Notes: generated by a model from the letters alone, not told the origin. Positions 1-13,640 are shown, counted from the stretch's first letter. The stretch is 64,000 nucleotides of DNA from Brachionus manjavacas (GCA_019054805.1 JAHQIY010000003.1:7440001-7504000); one strand, 5' to 3'. Translations and numbers: made by a program.

Positions 1-228
1 AATTTTTTAAACTTAATGAATTCTTTCTTTAAGAATGTACGCTATTTTACTTGAATTATCGTATAATTCTGTCAATTAAATTTGATAAAATTCATATCAC
101 ACCACTGTAAACTAAAAATCAAAAACTAGCAATAGAGATAAAACTTAATTTTATGGGTCAATAGAAGATTAGTCGATACTTTGTCCCATTAACTTATGAT
201 TATTAAATATTAGCCTAACCCAACTTAC

Positions 229-581
229 TTTTGATGTTGACGTAGAAGATTTTGAGTTGTTTATTGAAATAGCCCGGTTGATTCGGTTGGTTTCTTCTCT
301 TTCGCGCTCTTCGTCCTCTCTCCTCTGTTTTTCCATTTCTTTGGCTCGTATGGCGCGAATTTCCCTCTGCGCAGTGTACTTGTCCTGTTGTCTGGCCTCA
401 GCCTTGGAAAAACATGCCATTTAGAGCAGTAAAGATTAAGGAGCAAAATTACTTCTTGGGTCATTTGGTTTAGGGTCTCGTTTGGCGAGTACACCGGTGT
501 TCCGGTGTTGAGGCGCTTGCGTGCCGCCATGGACAGAGGCGAAGTCGACAAGTCGACTGAACCTATGTTGGGTGAACTCAT
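229..581 (-). CDS. LRRFIP-like protein (leucine-rich repeat flightless-interacting protein), 5' exons only
   Basis: Two exons can be read on the minus strand. Exon 1 runs 581 to 453 (43 codons from ATG, ending MTQE). The intron is 452-403 (50 nt, GTAATT...AAG). Exon 2 runs 402 to 229 (58 codons), with a GTAAGT donor at 228-223. Both junctions are phase 0. The joint gives E-AEARQQDKYTAQREIR followed by an Arg/Glu/Lys-rich coil (EMEKQRREDEERERE). This matches the conserved N-terminus of LRRFIP1/2, where an AEAR...AREIRxKELERQQKE block opens the protein. Family members bind Flightless-I and act in actin, Wnt and nucleic-acid-sensing signalling. The remaining coiled-coil exons must lie left of base 1. 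Sense readthrough past 229 reaches a stop at 169 and is intronic. The family call rests on this short N-terminal block only. Confidence 0.7.
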
Positions 582-3503
582 TGGAAATCTCTAATTTAGC
601 GCAGATAGATAACAACTAAAAAACACAGAATTTAACAACTAGAATTCTCGATAGGCAAATTATATTCTAAAGCCCAAAATCTAATAGAAAAACAAAAGTA
701 ACTCGAGATTCATAAAATATTATAAATTTTTGGCTATTGAAAAACGCGATATTATAGGTTTTTCGTTTTGAAAGATACAAATTTCAAATTATAATTTTAT
801 GCTCAAAATATTGGTTGTATTTGCCGGCTAACCAAAACGAATTGGAACGAGTTGAATCGCGTTTGCACACCATCACGTACACACACACTCACACATATAC
901 TTGAGTTTAAAAATTTAAATTCATTTGCAGTGGTTCAAAAGCATTTGAAATTTTAAACTAAACTAAAATATTTGCATTATGATAATCATAGGAAAATAAT
1001 AATTATTAAAAATAGTCTTTATTTATTTTAAGAATCTGGCTTATCCGTAGCTACAATTGCTTAGAATTCACCTTTATCTTTGAATGCAAACTTTTCCATT
1101 CAACACCTTAAAACCAAAGCAAATTTGGTTGAGTTTATCTCTTGTAAAAACCGAATACCATCCTCTCGAAGAGGTTAGAACCATTTACCTAACTATAAAT
1201 ATTATCTTGAGCCTCAAACCAACAAATTTATGGTATTAATAATAAAACAAAGCGCCTGCTCTTAATATACAACTTTAGCAGTTTAAATTAGCTCATTCTT
1301 AAAATTAACTTCACGCTCTATTTATCTATTCTTTTAAATTAAATAATTAATTTGTTATCTCAAAAAGCTAATTTATGCCAGAAAAAAATTAAATATTTTC
1401 TAAAAATTGAAAAAAAATTTGATCATGTGAAATGTTGGATTTTTATCATGAAAAGTAAAGAAATTAAACATTTTTGGTAATTGTTAGAAGATGTTTACAT
1501 TCTGTTGGATTAAAACCAAGTCTTAAATCTATTTATTTTAAATTTATCTTAACTTTTTTATCAGTTCGAAAAAGATAAATTTTTGGATAAGCGAAATCAA
1601 TTTTTTTTGGAAATGACTAATTACATGAAAGGAAATTTAACAGAGCTATGAATGAATTCATTTTTTAAATTTAATTAATTTTTTCCATAAATCTAAAATT
1701 ACTTTGTCCTGATCGTAATGAGAACAAAATTTTGATTTAGCATTAGACATCACTTTTTTTTTATTTTTACAAAAGAACAAACTAGAAAATCTTGATTTAT
1801 AAGGCGCTATTGTGAAATTCTGAAAAAAACGCAGTGCAATTATTTTTTACTCAAAATTTTAAATCAAGATGCATCAAAAGCTTTAAATTAAGAATTTATA
1901 GATTTTAATTCCGTTTAATTAATATTAGATGAAATATTTAGAAAAAATTGCCATTTCGTTTTTGAAAAATAAATTGTTAGATAAATAATAATTTGTGCTA
2001 CTTTGACAAAAAAAATTTTTTATAAAAAAAGTATACTTTTCCAATAGTTTTTTAATTTTTTAACGAAGAAATTCGCACAAAGTAAAATAAAACAATGAAT
2101 TCAATTCTTTAATAGCGTCAAAATTTAATTAAAAATTTATAAAAATTGTTAGAGTGATTTTTTTAATTGAGCAAACATTTTTGGACATGATTCACTGCAA
2201 GTTTTTGTTTAATAATTAAAATAGTAAATTATTCATGAAATTTGAATATTTTTAATTAGCCATTAATTTTTTACTAGTTCAATTTTTAATCCAAAATTAA
2301 AACACTTTTATCAAGTATATGTTTAAAAAATTTGAAATTGCTTGAGCATTCTTTTAAGTGAAAAAATTTTCAATTAAGGTTATAACATTATTTATTTTTT
2401 ATTTTATTTTATCTCTACTTTTTAATGCTTTTAATTGAATAAAAATAAAACATTCTGATTTAAATAATGATCAATTACCAATTCAAAAAAAATCTCAAAA
2501 TATTAAGAATAAACAAAAAATTATTAATGATTGTTTAATTAGAAATTTAGTGTTTATCCGAGAGTATTAGATGAACATGTCTATGATTAAATGTGAAATG
2601 ATATCAAATCTAATAGAAAGCTATTTATACTAGACTTCTTCTAATTTTCCTGCTTAGTTCGTTTATTTTTCTCGCTTCTTCATGCCAATCAAATATTTTA
2701 ATTTTTAACTAGATGATTAAAAGTTAAGTTTCTTTGAACTTTTAAATCAGATTCTAAATGAGATTTTTTAAAAATTTTTTAAGCTTATTTTTTAAAACAA
2801 CAAATTCACTTGTAAAAAAATGGTTTCCTGAAAAAATTTTTATTCAATTTAACCAAACTGTATTTTAAAACCTAGGAATTTTTCTTTAAAACTTTATCTG
2901 AAAATTTTGCTGGATTTTGTCTTAAAAATTATCAATTAAGCATTGATTATGAACTTTTATAAAAAAGAAACAAATACTTTCTTAGATGAAACTATTCAGA
3001 AATTACGTAAAATTTTGTATGGTTCAATGTTATTTATGTTTTCGTTTGAATACAGTTTGATGCGATTGTAGAAAATTCAATTAATTTCTAAAAATTATTG
3101 TTTATTTTATTAAAAGTATTTAATCATATTTTAACAAATAATGATTACAATTTTTTGATTAAAAACTGATTATTCCAAATTTTCATGAATTTTAAGCTTA
3201 ATGAAAGCATTAATTTCATTTTTTGTAGCAAGAAATTTACCAAAAAGAGATGCTGAAACCAGATCAAATTTGTCGCGAAAATTTCCCAACCGTAAGGTCA
3301 TCTAAGATTGTATAATTAAAAAAAACAGTTCAGTCTTCTTTGTTAAAAATTTTGCGATCGAAATTTATGAATTTTATTTTGAAAATTCAATTTCCTGATT
3401 AAATTAAATTAATTCAAAAGTAATTTTAAGTCAATATTTTTTAAGCATAAATTAAGAGATGATAAAATCTGTCTGATCTCTAAACAAAAAATTTCAATTT
3501 TTT
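582..3503. other. Non-coding AT-rich stretch upstream of the LRRFIP-like gene
   Basis: This holds the presumed promoter and 5' UTR of the leftward gene, including a short CA-rich tract around 870-900. No open frame of note, RNA gene or clear repeat boundary was seen on either strand. Confidence 0.5.
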
Positions 3504-3716
3504 TTAAACACTTTTATTTGATTTATTTTCTAGCGAACAATTTTGACAAATTTTTTTACCACTCATAATTTTTTTTTCAATCATTGGATCCATATTGAGT
3601 AAATAATCAGTATGAATTAATTTAAAAGAAAACATAACATCACGTAGTCGTTCATCAATATTGTCGAGTTCTTCACAAAGATTTCTGATGGTTTCTTCAA
3701 GTTTTGTTTCTTCCAT
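3504..3716 (-). CDS. Hypothetical small acidic-to-basic protein or exon, 70 aa
   Basis: The frame opens at an ATG (MEETKLEETIRN...) and reads 70 codons. The N-terminal half is acidic, heptad-like and probably helical (LEETIRNLCEELDNIDERL). It is followed by FSFKLIHTDYLLNMD and a C-terminal CxxC pair (KKICQNCSLENK). The composition is far less AT-biased than its surroundings, which argues against chance. It could be a short gene or one exon of a larger one; no splice sites were resolved. I do not recognise a family. The neighbours on both sides are kilobases of non-coding DNA, so context gives no help. Confidence 0.3.
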   Translation of the reverse strand: MEETKLEETIRNLCEELDNIDERLRDVMFSFKLIHTDYLLNMDPMIEKKIMSGKKICQNCSLENKSNKSV

Positions 3717-6700
3717 TATTTCAAACAAAGACCATTTAGCAAATTTTAAGTCCTCAATTATTCAAGATGAAATTTATGATTAATTTTGTAATATTTGAGC
3801 ATTTTTTAAAATTTTTCATATGAAATAAAAATAATAAAACACAACTTTCTAAATCTCTAGAGTTTGATTCTAGTGGGGTAGAACTTTTTTGAAATTTGCG
3901 CAGTTTTTTTTTAAATCTAATCTTCTCTAATTTATTGATCTAAAAGTAAGAGTCGAATAAAAATTTTGAGTTATTTTATCATTTATTACTAAAAAAATAG
4001 AATGTATTTTATATTCCCAAGAAAAATGCAACTGAACCCAATCTGAACTAATGCAATTCAAATTATAGTTTTTAAAATAGATGGTTCCAGAAAATTTAAT
4101 ATCTGTTAATTATATTTTTAATAATTTGTTAGTTATGAGAAACTTGAAAAATATGGAAATTAATTATCTATTGGAAGGTCTAATATTATTATCAAATTTG
4201 AAAAAATTCATGCCAAACAAAATCCAAAAAAAATGATATCTGATAGATATCAGATTAAATGATGCTGTCATTTAAATTCTTATTGAATCATTTTAGATAA
4301 AAAATGCTTAATAAAACATTTTTTTAATTTTTTTTTAGAAAATTCAGATTATTTTTTTTTACGTTAATCTTTGAACATTTATAATTTTTTAAAACAAATG
4401 TAGTTTAACTTTCATCGGGGTGCTATTTAGATTTAGTATATAAAAAAGCAATTTTATCTTCTGAGCGTGTTGAAATTTTCATTCAACAGCAGGTTAATGC
4501 AATACTAGTCGGGCGAATTTTTTTTTTAAGTATGATCAATTGATAAAGATAAGATTAAAAAACAATTAAAATTAGAAAATTAATTGCTGTGGGATTTTTA
4601 TTTTTTTTTAATTCAAAATTTTGTTAAAAAGCTCGATAATGTTCAAAAATAATATAAATTTTCTTTGATCGCCAAATCAGTTCAAATGATTTTAATTACA
4701 TTTTTTAGCAATGGTGGAATTTTCATAAACTTTTAAGTTACCATAATAAAATGTTTTTAAAAAAATAATTTTTTTCGGTGGTATCTAGTAGCGGAAGAAA
4801 ATTTATGCAAATTATATCAGTATCAGTATTTTATAATAGAAAATAAAAAAATAGCAAACTCTTAAAAATCGATTACTTAGAAATTAAATTTTGAGATCAT
4901 AGGTCTTCGAGTGTCTAATATCGAAAATTAATTATATGCTAAAAATTTGTCAAATTCTGAATTATTTAGAATTGATTTTTGATGCTTTTCTAGATGATTT
5001 TGAAATATAATTTGAGTTTTTGTTTTGAAGAATTTATATCATATTAGCGCATATTTTAATCTAAGTGTTTCCAAATAACATAAAGATGCATTTTTTCTAA
5101 TTTTCTCATTAAATTTCTCTCTTAAGGAATGTTTTTTTTCAATATATTTTTATTCTTCTTTCTTTTTTGTCATTAATTAGACCCTAAAAATCGATCGATA
5201 AAAAAGCCCATTAATTGTTTAATGGAAAAACTTTAAAATTAAATTTTTGATTTAAGGGAATAGATTACACATTAGCCGAAAAAAATATATTTTATTTTAA
5301 ATATTTTTGATTTACTTTTGTCAAATTATCAGAGATTTTCTAAATAAAATCAAGAAAGCTTTAAGGTATTTTTCTTCAAATTTATCGCTTCAAAGAAGTA
5401 TTAAAAATTATTTTTTAAATAATAAAACGATTAGAGATTGAATAATCAAAAAAGACTTCAAGACTTGTGTCAAATATTTTTAAAAAATTTTATTTTTATC
5501 TTGATTGATTATTTTTTTCAATTTTTAAATTGATCTGATTAAGTGATCGTTCTTTTTAATCTAACGGAAACTTCAAAAAACGAATTAAAAAAATTATCAT
5601 TTTTATTTAACAAAAATTAATTATTGTATCACTTTTCAAAAAAAAATTTCTATTTTTATAAAAATTCATTTGTCAAATTTATCAGCTAAATATTTTGCAC
5701 AGGATTTTCAATTATGTTTTTAAACTCATTTTAAAATGAAAGCCTTACTTATTGATGAAATTAAATGACTTTTTTTCAGCTTCTTGAATTTAAAAATGCG
5801 TAATAGTTAGCTCTATCATAACTTTTTTATAAAGATAACTTTCAAGACTTATTTAATTTTGATAAAATATCTGTCTAAATTCATCTTTTAAAAATTAAGG
5901 TCTTCATTAAGATTCGGTAGAAATCGAATTATTTTGGGCTTATTATTGAGCATAAATGAACACCGGTTTGATTTTTTAGAGGATATAACAAAAAATTAAT
6001 TATTTAATTTAATAATTAAAAACTTATTTTAAAAATCAATAATTAAATATTACGTTCTTAAATATTGATAAATTAAGCTTGATTAGATTTTTTCACATTT
6101 ATTTAAGCTTTTACAAAGTTATAATCAATTCTTATTTTATCAAGTTTTTCAAATAATATATTCATTCACTTAAAAGCAACACTATTTTCAAAATAAATTT
6201 TCAAGAGTTTTTCTATTTTTGATGCACCCTCCCATTTTGGCGTAATTACGAAAAACTCGATCATTTTTGTCTATTTTTTTATCAGTTTTATCCAATGCAT
6301 CTTAATTTTCAAGTTTTATTTTACTATAATGCAATTTCAATATTAATGCCATTCGGAATCAGCAGTTAACTCTAAGATGCCAGCACGAGTTTTAGATTTT
6401 CAGATCTTTTTTTTGTTCACTATTTGCAATTACAAGAAAAACTAGATAGATTCTAGTAAAAATTCTCGCGCATTTACCAAGTTCCAGATCATTAAGACTA
6501 ATAAATTTTTTATCAAAATTATATAAAGTTTGTATTCTTTGTATAAAAGAATTTTTTATTAAACGATATCCGCTGAATTATCCGACTTTACATTAAGATG
6601 ATTTATCATGCAATTTAACTCTGCTTTAATTTTTAAATGGTTTTTGTTTTTGGATTAAAATTGGACCCAGGCTCAAGGATCAATGTAGCTTAATTGTTGT

Positions 6701-7489
6701 TAAATTTGACAAACTTTATGGCTGTAATTTAGCAATAGATCACTAATGTCTTAATTGTTTTAAGTAATTAGCTAATGGAATTTTTCAAGTTTAAAAAATA
6801 GCTATAATTAATGTAAATTTTATTGATGCTCACCGTCTTTTTTTATAAGTTTTTATTGATTTTTTCCAAAGAAAAAAGTTCCTTCTTTTTGACTTTAGAT
6901 ATCTGTAGTAATCATTTGGAATATCTAAATCATATAGAGTTGCAATTAAACCGAGTCTAAATTTGGCATTTTGCAGAAAATAATTTATAATCGCGATTTA
7001 AACCGACTTTTTTTTCAAAAATAATCTGAATCGAATATCTGAGATACTTAATCAGTTATGGAAAAAGAAAGTTTTTTAAAAGCGTCTCTACTTTGTTTGA
7101 TTTCATTGATGCCTGGGCTGATTTTTATATTTATAAAAATATTTAAAATTTGTGAATTTATTTAGATTTATTTTTAGATTGATAAGTTTTGGAATAAAAC
7201 CTAAAAATAATTTTTTTTGATAGAAATACAAATTATATTTTCTAAAATATATTAAAAGTATGAGGTATTAAAATTTCCAATAATCTCATCAATTTCGTTT
7301 TTTTTTTAGACTAAATTCATTTACAAAATTAATGAGAGTTTTTTTATTTTTTTTTTAAATGCTGTCAAAAATTTAATTAACTCGAAGGTTTAATCATGTC
7401 TATTTTAATTATTTTAATTTGATTAAATGAATATTTTTAGATAATTTTTCAGATGTTTATTAAATAGTATTAAGCATTGGATATCAGAA
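3717..7489. other. Non-coding AT-rich stretch
   Basis: Apart from the likely promoter of the gene starting at 7490, nothing is supported here. A small palindromic patch of GATATC/AGATATC words occurs near 4232-4256, without target-site duplications or long arms. Confidence 0.45.
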
Positions 7490-8067
7490 ATGAAAGAAAG
7501 TGAGATCAGTGTGAACGATATATCACGTGAAAAAAAAAGTATTGATGAAAATGAAAAAGACGAGGTAAAATCAAGCTTTTTTCATAAAGCAATACCTTTT
7601 ATGCCCAAATATCTTGCTATAATTTGCTGCATATTGAATATTCTAATCCCTGGACTTGGTATTTTTTCAATATTTTGAAGAAAATGAATTCAATTGACTT
7701 AAAGGTACATTAATATCTTCATTCTCGATATTTTGCTGTGCCAAACACAAATGCAAAACAAATATGAGGGCTTTTTTGACAAATTTTTTGGCTTTTGTCC
7801 TTCAGTTATGCAGTGCTGTTATTCTAATCGGCTGGGTATGGAGCATCAAATATGGACTTTTATTTGTTCATTTATCAGGTAATAATTTAAAAGTTTTTCA
7901 AAGGTTTGAACATTTTTTTCTAAGACAAAACAGATGAATCTTCCTTAGATGCAGAGCTTCCAATTTATGTCAGAAGACATAGTAGTATGGACGCAAGCTT
8001 GACATATAACGCTAAACCACGTTTAAGTTCGATCGCCTTGGCAAAAGTCAAAGAAGAAGAGACATAA
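7490..8067 (+). CDS. stum: Stum/SPEC3 family membrane protein, three exons, 161 aa
   Basis: Exons are 7490-7658, 7705-7878 and 7925-8067. Both introns are 46 nt (7659-7704 and 7879-7924) with GT...AG ends, and the 486 spliced nucleotides give 161 residues plus stop. Residues 32-57 carry the signature HKAIPFMPK-LAIICCILNILIPGLG, a first membrane segment. Next come a CCAKHKCKTNMRAF linker and a second hydrophobic segment ending ILIGWVWSIKYG. The acidic N-terminus and the Ser/Lys-rich C-terminus are probably cytosolic. This is the Stum/SPEC3 domain: Drosophila Stum is needed for mechanical sensing in proprioceptive neurons, and sea-urchin SPEC3 is linked to ciliated ectoderm. Length and domain look complete. 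Unspliced reading stops in intron 1, which confirms the splice model. Confidence 0.88.
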
Positions 8068-8180
8068 TTTTTTTACTTTTTTTAATTTGTAATCTTGGTT
8101 TAAAATTATTTTGAATCTCACAATACTCAACAATACAATGATATGAATCTTGTAATTCAAATGCAATGTGTTCTTTTTTG

Positions 8181-8186
8181 AATAAA
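8181..8186 (+). terminator. Polyadenylation signal AATAAA of the stum gene
   Basis: A canonical AATAAA lies about 115 bases after the stum stop codon, with a T-rich stretch following. It is the best candidate for the 3' end of the transcript. Confidence 0.5.
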
Positions 8187-8335
8187 TATTTTTTTAATTT
8201 AAAATTCTTTATATATAAATATCAACTCATTTTATTTAGAGTTTGGTAAATAGAAAAAACTTGAATATTTGTTATGAAAAGGTTTTAAAATTATCTCTAA
8301 AATTTTGTTTATTAAGATTAATTTAATCAAAATCT

Positions 8336-8554
8336 TTGGTATTTTTTTTTCGTTTTCAACTGATTATCGAGAACTTTTCGACTTCAAAAACCAAGTTATC
8401 ACGAATTTCCTCTCCAGTCTTTAATGAATTTCAAGCTTCCTCTGATGCGCTAAGTATTGATTTTTCATGTTCGAAAAAGAACAAATTAGATAAAATAACT
8501 TTCAACAACCAAAATGGTTACACTTTATTTATTGACTTAAAAAAATTACTTTGA
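8336..8554 (+). CDS. Weak open frame, possible exon
   Basis: Seventy-two codons are open, but the first codon is TTG and no ATG precedes the main body. The readable part (SRISSPVFNEFQASSDALSI and following) has a mixed composition unlike random AT-rich DNA. It lies just downstream of stum and could be an alternative 3' exon, an exon of another gene, or chance. No family is recognised. Confidence 0.15.
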   Translation: MVFFFRFQLIIENFSTSKTKLSRISSPVFNEFQASSDALSIDFSCSKKNKLDKITFNNQNGYTLFIDLKKLL

Positions 8555-11500
8555 TTTTATTAAAATATTTTCAATAGTAATAAAAACCATTTTCTAATGC
8601 ACGAATAAGTTTTTCCTAAAAAAATAAAATTTTTTACACTACAAAAATCTGTAACGAGCTAAAATTATTACTCAAATGAAATTTAACTTTTCCTATTATG
8701 TTTTCATTATCAAATCGAATTTTTTCTAAATTAAATTTTGATCTTAATTTCAAAGAAAACCTTAAAAAGACAGTCAAAAGTTGCACTAAAATTTTAGATT
8801 AATTTAATTGAATTTTTGGTTAAAAAAATTTTTAATTGATTTAATTTAAGTCTCTAACAAAATTTAAATAAAAATATCGAAAAAAAAAGAAAGATTTTCA
8901 ATTTCAAAAAGTTAAAAAAAATTTTGGCCAAATTTTAATGGAAAAAGGCTTGATGAATTTTAAAAATTTACTAAATGTTTATTAATTTAGAAAAAAAATG
9001 ATAAATTATCAGGTTGATTAGAAAAAAATTCATATCGTAGTGGAATAGAGACCGATTCCATATTTTAGTCTATTAATCAAAATTTGAAAAAAAAGAATAA
9101 AGTTGTTGCCAAAGTTGAGATTAAATTTGAATTAAATAGTTAACCAAATTGAAATTATTTAAAAAATATTTAATTAATTTTGAAAAACATGCTGCGTTTG
9201 TGATCATATGACTCTCACTTTCGAAGCAGTGATTTGATCAATTTATTTAAAATGAAACTAAATGATATGGGATCATAATTTTCTTGTTTTTGAATCCAGA
9301 CATTAAAAAAAATAAACTAGCTTTAGTTAAAATGACTGGATCTTTCGATGCTCATTCATTAGCAAAAATTTGTTCATTCCTAAGCCATCTGTATCATTCG
9401 TTCATCATATTATTCATAGCTAAAATATAAAAACTTCTAAGTTACCTATCAAACATAAATGAATTTAATTAAAATCTTCCAACGACATATTCCATTAAGG
9501 TATGCTTTAAATGACATAAACTTCTTTAAAATCGTTAAAAACTAATTCGAAAATTTTTCTTGTTCTTTGATATTTATTTTCTCATTTTGCTAGCGATTTG
9601 AAAATCTTGGCTAGTTGAGCAATTCAAGGCTCAAAATCAGTACATAAAGCATGATTGTATGCAAAAATTATTTAGAATTTAAATATTATTTTTTTCTAAA
9701 ACAATAGAGATTTTATTACCAAGACACGTTTTTAAATGTTTGAAATTTATTCCAAAAACTAGGACTTTCGATTAAGTAACTATTTCGAAACAATTGATAT
9801 TTATGGGCACACAGAATATTCCCGGATTTAGGTGACTTTCACGTTGCTTTTATTTGCTTTGATTTAATTTTTTTAATTCGGCTTAAATATTTATTTATTT
9901 TTTTGGGTCGAACTTAGTAGTCAAATTTGGTTAAAATTAGTTTTATTTTGGAAAAGAAAAAAAAAGCTAAAGTCAAATTGGGTGTTTTGTGAGGCCGCAG
10001 TTTTTCAAGTGATGCATTAGATTTAGGCTCATGATCGAGCGATTCGTGGCACAAAGTGAAAAGTTGGTATTGTAAATGGCAAACAAAAAAGTGCACTATT
10101 TAATTTGAGCTTAAGCAAAAAATGAATTAAGTTTAATTTAGAATCTTTTATTTCAAAAGAAAATTGTATTTGAATTAGGATTTAAAATGATAAAAAGTTA
10201 TAAGTTATCAAATTAAAGGTGTTTAATTTCAAGTGTTTAAAACTAAACAAAAATTCGAGAGATAAATCTCTAATTTTATCTATTCGAAAATCTAGGCATT
10301 TCGCTAACGCCTCATAGACTTTCATGCAAAGCGAAATTCAATCTGGAAAGTTTTCTTGAATTTCAAAATAAAACAATTCTCGGAAAAATCACGAGTAGAA
10401 AAAAGTCAATAATCCGTTCATTAAAGCAAGTGTGTTTATGTGTATGTGTGTGACTTTGGCGCACCAATGGTCTCAAATACCTTAAGTACTTAAAGTAAAT
10501 TAAATATTAGCTATTTAAATGAATTTTGTTCGATTCAGTTTTTAACTCAAAGCTAAACTAAAAAGAAAAACATTTAGATTTTATCTTTTTTTTCTTTTTT
10601 GTTTCCAATATGTTTTATGATTTTAATAAAATCTGTCAACACTCTCTTCTAATTTTTTTAAAATTTATTGTAGGACTTGAATATTTTAAAATTGAAAAGA
10701 TAAGCAAAAAATTTGAAGCCATAAGGAATTTTTTACAAGCTTTTTTTGAGATGTGTTAGCTGAGCGACCGAATTGGTGCAATTTTTTTATCAAGTTTTTA
10801 CTCTGGCCCTTGCAATAGAGAGGAGGCTCTTAAGGTGAATTTATCAAATTAATCTAATAAATGCTCCCTTATCTTGGACTCCAATTCGGAAAATTGGCAA
10901 ATGTTATTTTTGACTAAAAAAGCTAATTTTCAAATTCAATTAAATTTTTAGATCTAGAAGTTTTCAATTTACCAAAAAAAAGAAGCAAAAATGAAACTTT
11001 TTTTTATTAGTCTTGGGATTAATATGTACTCATATTTCGCTTTGGATACATAAGCTTTTCATCTTTTGGAATATTTAGGTGTTTAACACAATCAAAATTT
11101 GAAAGCCTTGGAAAATGTTTCCGAGCAAAAGAATTTAGGGAGTTGGCTAACCATGATTAATTTTGGGCATTTGCGAGATTAGATAGGGACTAAGAAAATT
11201 GGCTAAAAATCACGAAAATATTTTGTGATTTTAGTTGCAATATTAATATAATTGCTCCAAATTTCAAGCAAACATTAAGGTATTTTTTAATTAAAACAAA
11301 GACTTTAGTCACAATACAAAACGGCTAACATTTAAGCCAAGTTGTTAATTAAATTGCAACTTAGATTCAATATATTAGGCTTGTGTTTAACTTAATTTGA
11401 AAAGAAATTAATTTCCTTTGATTCGAGTACAAAAAGCCAAAACTATTACCATTTTGGTTAAGTTGAAAAAATTTCTATAAAAAAATTTTTACAAATAAGA

Positions 11501-12420
11501 TTAGTCGTTTGAATGGGGCTGGTTCGGCTTTTTTGAAGCATTTTTGTTGTCATTTGGAGCTCTATTTATCTGCCATTTTGCAATTATTTCTATTCAATTC
11601 TTTTATCTAGGAAATGAATTGAAATTTTCAAAAAAATATTTATAAAAGCTTTTTGTGCTTGTCGAATGACTACAAGCACTTCAAAATTTATTTTAGATAA
11701 AAAAATTTATTTAATCTCAGCTTGTAACATGGAGTAGTTTTAGAATTTTATCTCTAGTTACCAGTATGAGGTTAATATAAATTTTTTTTCGTATTCAACT
11801 TTTTACACACAGCAAAAAGCGGGATACATTGAGTATTACATCAGGTATTGAATGGTTTTTCAATTTTCAGTATCTATGTAAATACTCACTCTACCTGCTT
11901 TTAGACATTTCATCCAAAAAAATGTAAGTATTTACTTAATTTACTAAACGTTAATTTACTTTGCTCAATTTTTAGAAAAAATATTTAACCATCAAATAAA
12001 GATTCTTGAATAAGAAACTACCTTTGCTGTTGTTTATTCAATTTACTAACATTATGTTTTATTTTTTAATTTTCCTGGTGAATAATACACTTGATAAGCT
12101 TAAAAATGAGATGAACAACGTTTACGTGATTTTACGAATTATTACATGAGTTTTGGTATAATTAATATTTTTACCAGGCACATATGATACAAAATAGTGT
12201 AATATTACGTAAAAATTTGTAAATTTTGTTTTTTTTGTTTATTCAAGTAAATTGTTTTCTCAAAGAAGTATATTTATTCATTTTCTATTTAATTAAACAT
12301 GGAGAAGTTCTCAGTCATGTTTGAATTTAAATTTTACTTTCAAAAATTCTTTTAAATCTGACAAAAAAAATCAATCAAGTTTTTATGTCTAAATTCGAAA
12401 AGTATTGTAAATAGGTTAAA
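8555..12420. other. Non-coding AT-rich stretch
   Basis: No gene is supported. Minor features are a TGTGTGT-rich patch near 10429-10452 and scattered AT-rich inverted words. The short minus-strand frame at about 9914-10096 lacks any recognisable protein feature. Confidence 0.4.
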
Positions 12421-12424
12421 AATA

Positions 12425-12830
12425 ATAAGAATAAGTATAAAAATAACCTATGACAAGCAGACTTGCGACAAGTCTTAATAAGGACACATCAATGGTTGCT
12501 AGAAGTGAAGAAATTTAAATTTAAATATAACTAAATATAGACACTAAAATTTAGCCTTTTTTTTCTTTTATTTAATTCATTAAGAGTTAAAGTTGATTAA
12601 ATTAAAATGAATAGAATACAAAAGTGTAATAAATATATGCTTAAAAAAATAAAAGTATAAAAAGGAGAAAAAGAACAGAGGTACTCAAGGCTATGACTCC
12701 GCCTCGTTACATTAGACTTGAAAATATCGCATCCAATTTTGTATTTATTTACATTTGAAAATTCAGTGACTTCCTTTGACAAACCATTCCATTAGTTTAA
12801 AACTCTACTGGTGAAGAGGTTGATCATCTG
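12425..12830 (-). mobile_element. 3' end of a non-LTR retrotransposon (LINE), 5'-truncated
   Basis: Read on the minus strand from about 12830, the frame gives the C-terminus of a CR1/jockey-type reverse transcriptase ORF. It reads NLFTSRVLN, an in-frame stop, then WNGLSKEVTEFSNVNKYK, which is the familiar F..R..N.WN.L..EV..A.SVN.FK ending. The 3' UTR contains a perfect hairpin at 12459-12475 (7-bp arms, AGACTTG/CAAGTCT) and then an A/T-rich tail. The copy is dead: it has an internal stop and lacks the endonuclease and catalytic RT domains. Confidence 0.65.
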
Positions 12831-13640
12831 CAAGTAGCTAACTGGACAATTGCAGTTTTTGATAAAATGTAAATTTCAAATCAAAATTTTTAAGTTTAGA
12901 CTAAAATAAATATTTAATATTGTTAGGAAAAAATAAAAAATAAAAAATAAATTTGTTTAATTTAAAAAAAAATAAAAAAATTCTATTTCATCATTTTTAT
13001 AAAGATTTTAATCAATAAACTCTCGATCATATAATCATGATCATGAACTTCAAGCTGCCATTTTAAAATTTTTCTTTACATAATTTCAAATGAGAGTGAA
13101 GATCAAGTGAAAGGTTTGAAATAAAAAATCAAGATTCTTAGTTTTCTCAAGTGTCAAAAAATTTCAAAAATTTTTTTTTTTATCATTTAAATGGATCAGT
13201 AATTGAATTTTTTAGCATTTAAATTTAAAAGAATATTAAAAAAGTTTATTTAATTCTAATTTTATTTCGATTTTCCCTATTTAATCTATTCACAAAAGTC
13301 ATTTGAACTTCAATTTTTGAGAAAATGTATTATTTTAATAATTTTTTAATTATTCTAATTAATCTTGATAGATTAATAGTTTTTTTTTGAAAATCAATTT
13401 TTGTAAAGTTTATTTTTATTTCAAAGTTGGTAGGAAAGATCGATTCTGTGTAGAAATTTGGCTATCAAAGATATATTTGAATTGCTCCCTTATATAAACA
13501 AAAATAATGAACAAAAAGATTGCCTGAAATTTTTTTAAATATGATAATAATTTTTCAAATTTTAAGAAATTAATAAATGACTCATTTACTTATGTGGAAA
13601 GGAATTTAAATCTTATAAAAAATTAAAACTTCCTGGTTTT
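12831..13640. other. AT-rich stretch without a gene
   Basis: Long A- and T-tracts dominate. Part of it may be decayed 5' sequence of the Penelope-like element that follows, but no frame could be followed. Confidence 0.35.

Noticed and set aside
4232-4260. GATATC-rich palindromic patch resembling the core of the 18695-18941 MITE
   Set aside because: It lacks the terminal inverted repeats and TA duplications. The words are short and easily produced in AT-rich DNA.
600-7480. tRNA or other structured RNA genes in the GC-poor spacers
   Set aside because: No A-box/B-box pair or cloverleaf-compatible segment was recognised on reading. A tRNAscan or Infernal run would be needed to exclude weak cases.
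11816-12200. Possible MITE end (CACAGCAAAAAGCGGG) resembling a reverse-complement patch near 19156-19184
   Set aside because: Only about a dozen bases agree and the two patches are 7 kb apart. No matching opposite end or target duplication was found for either.
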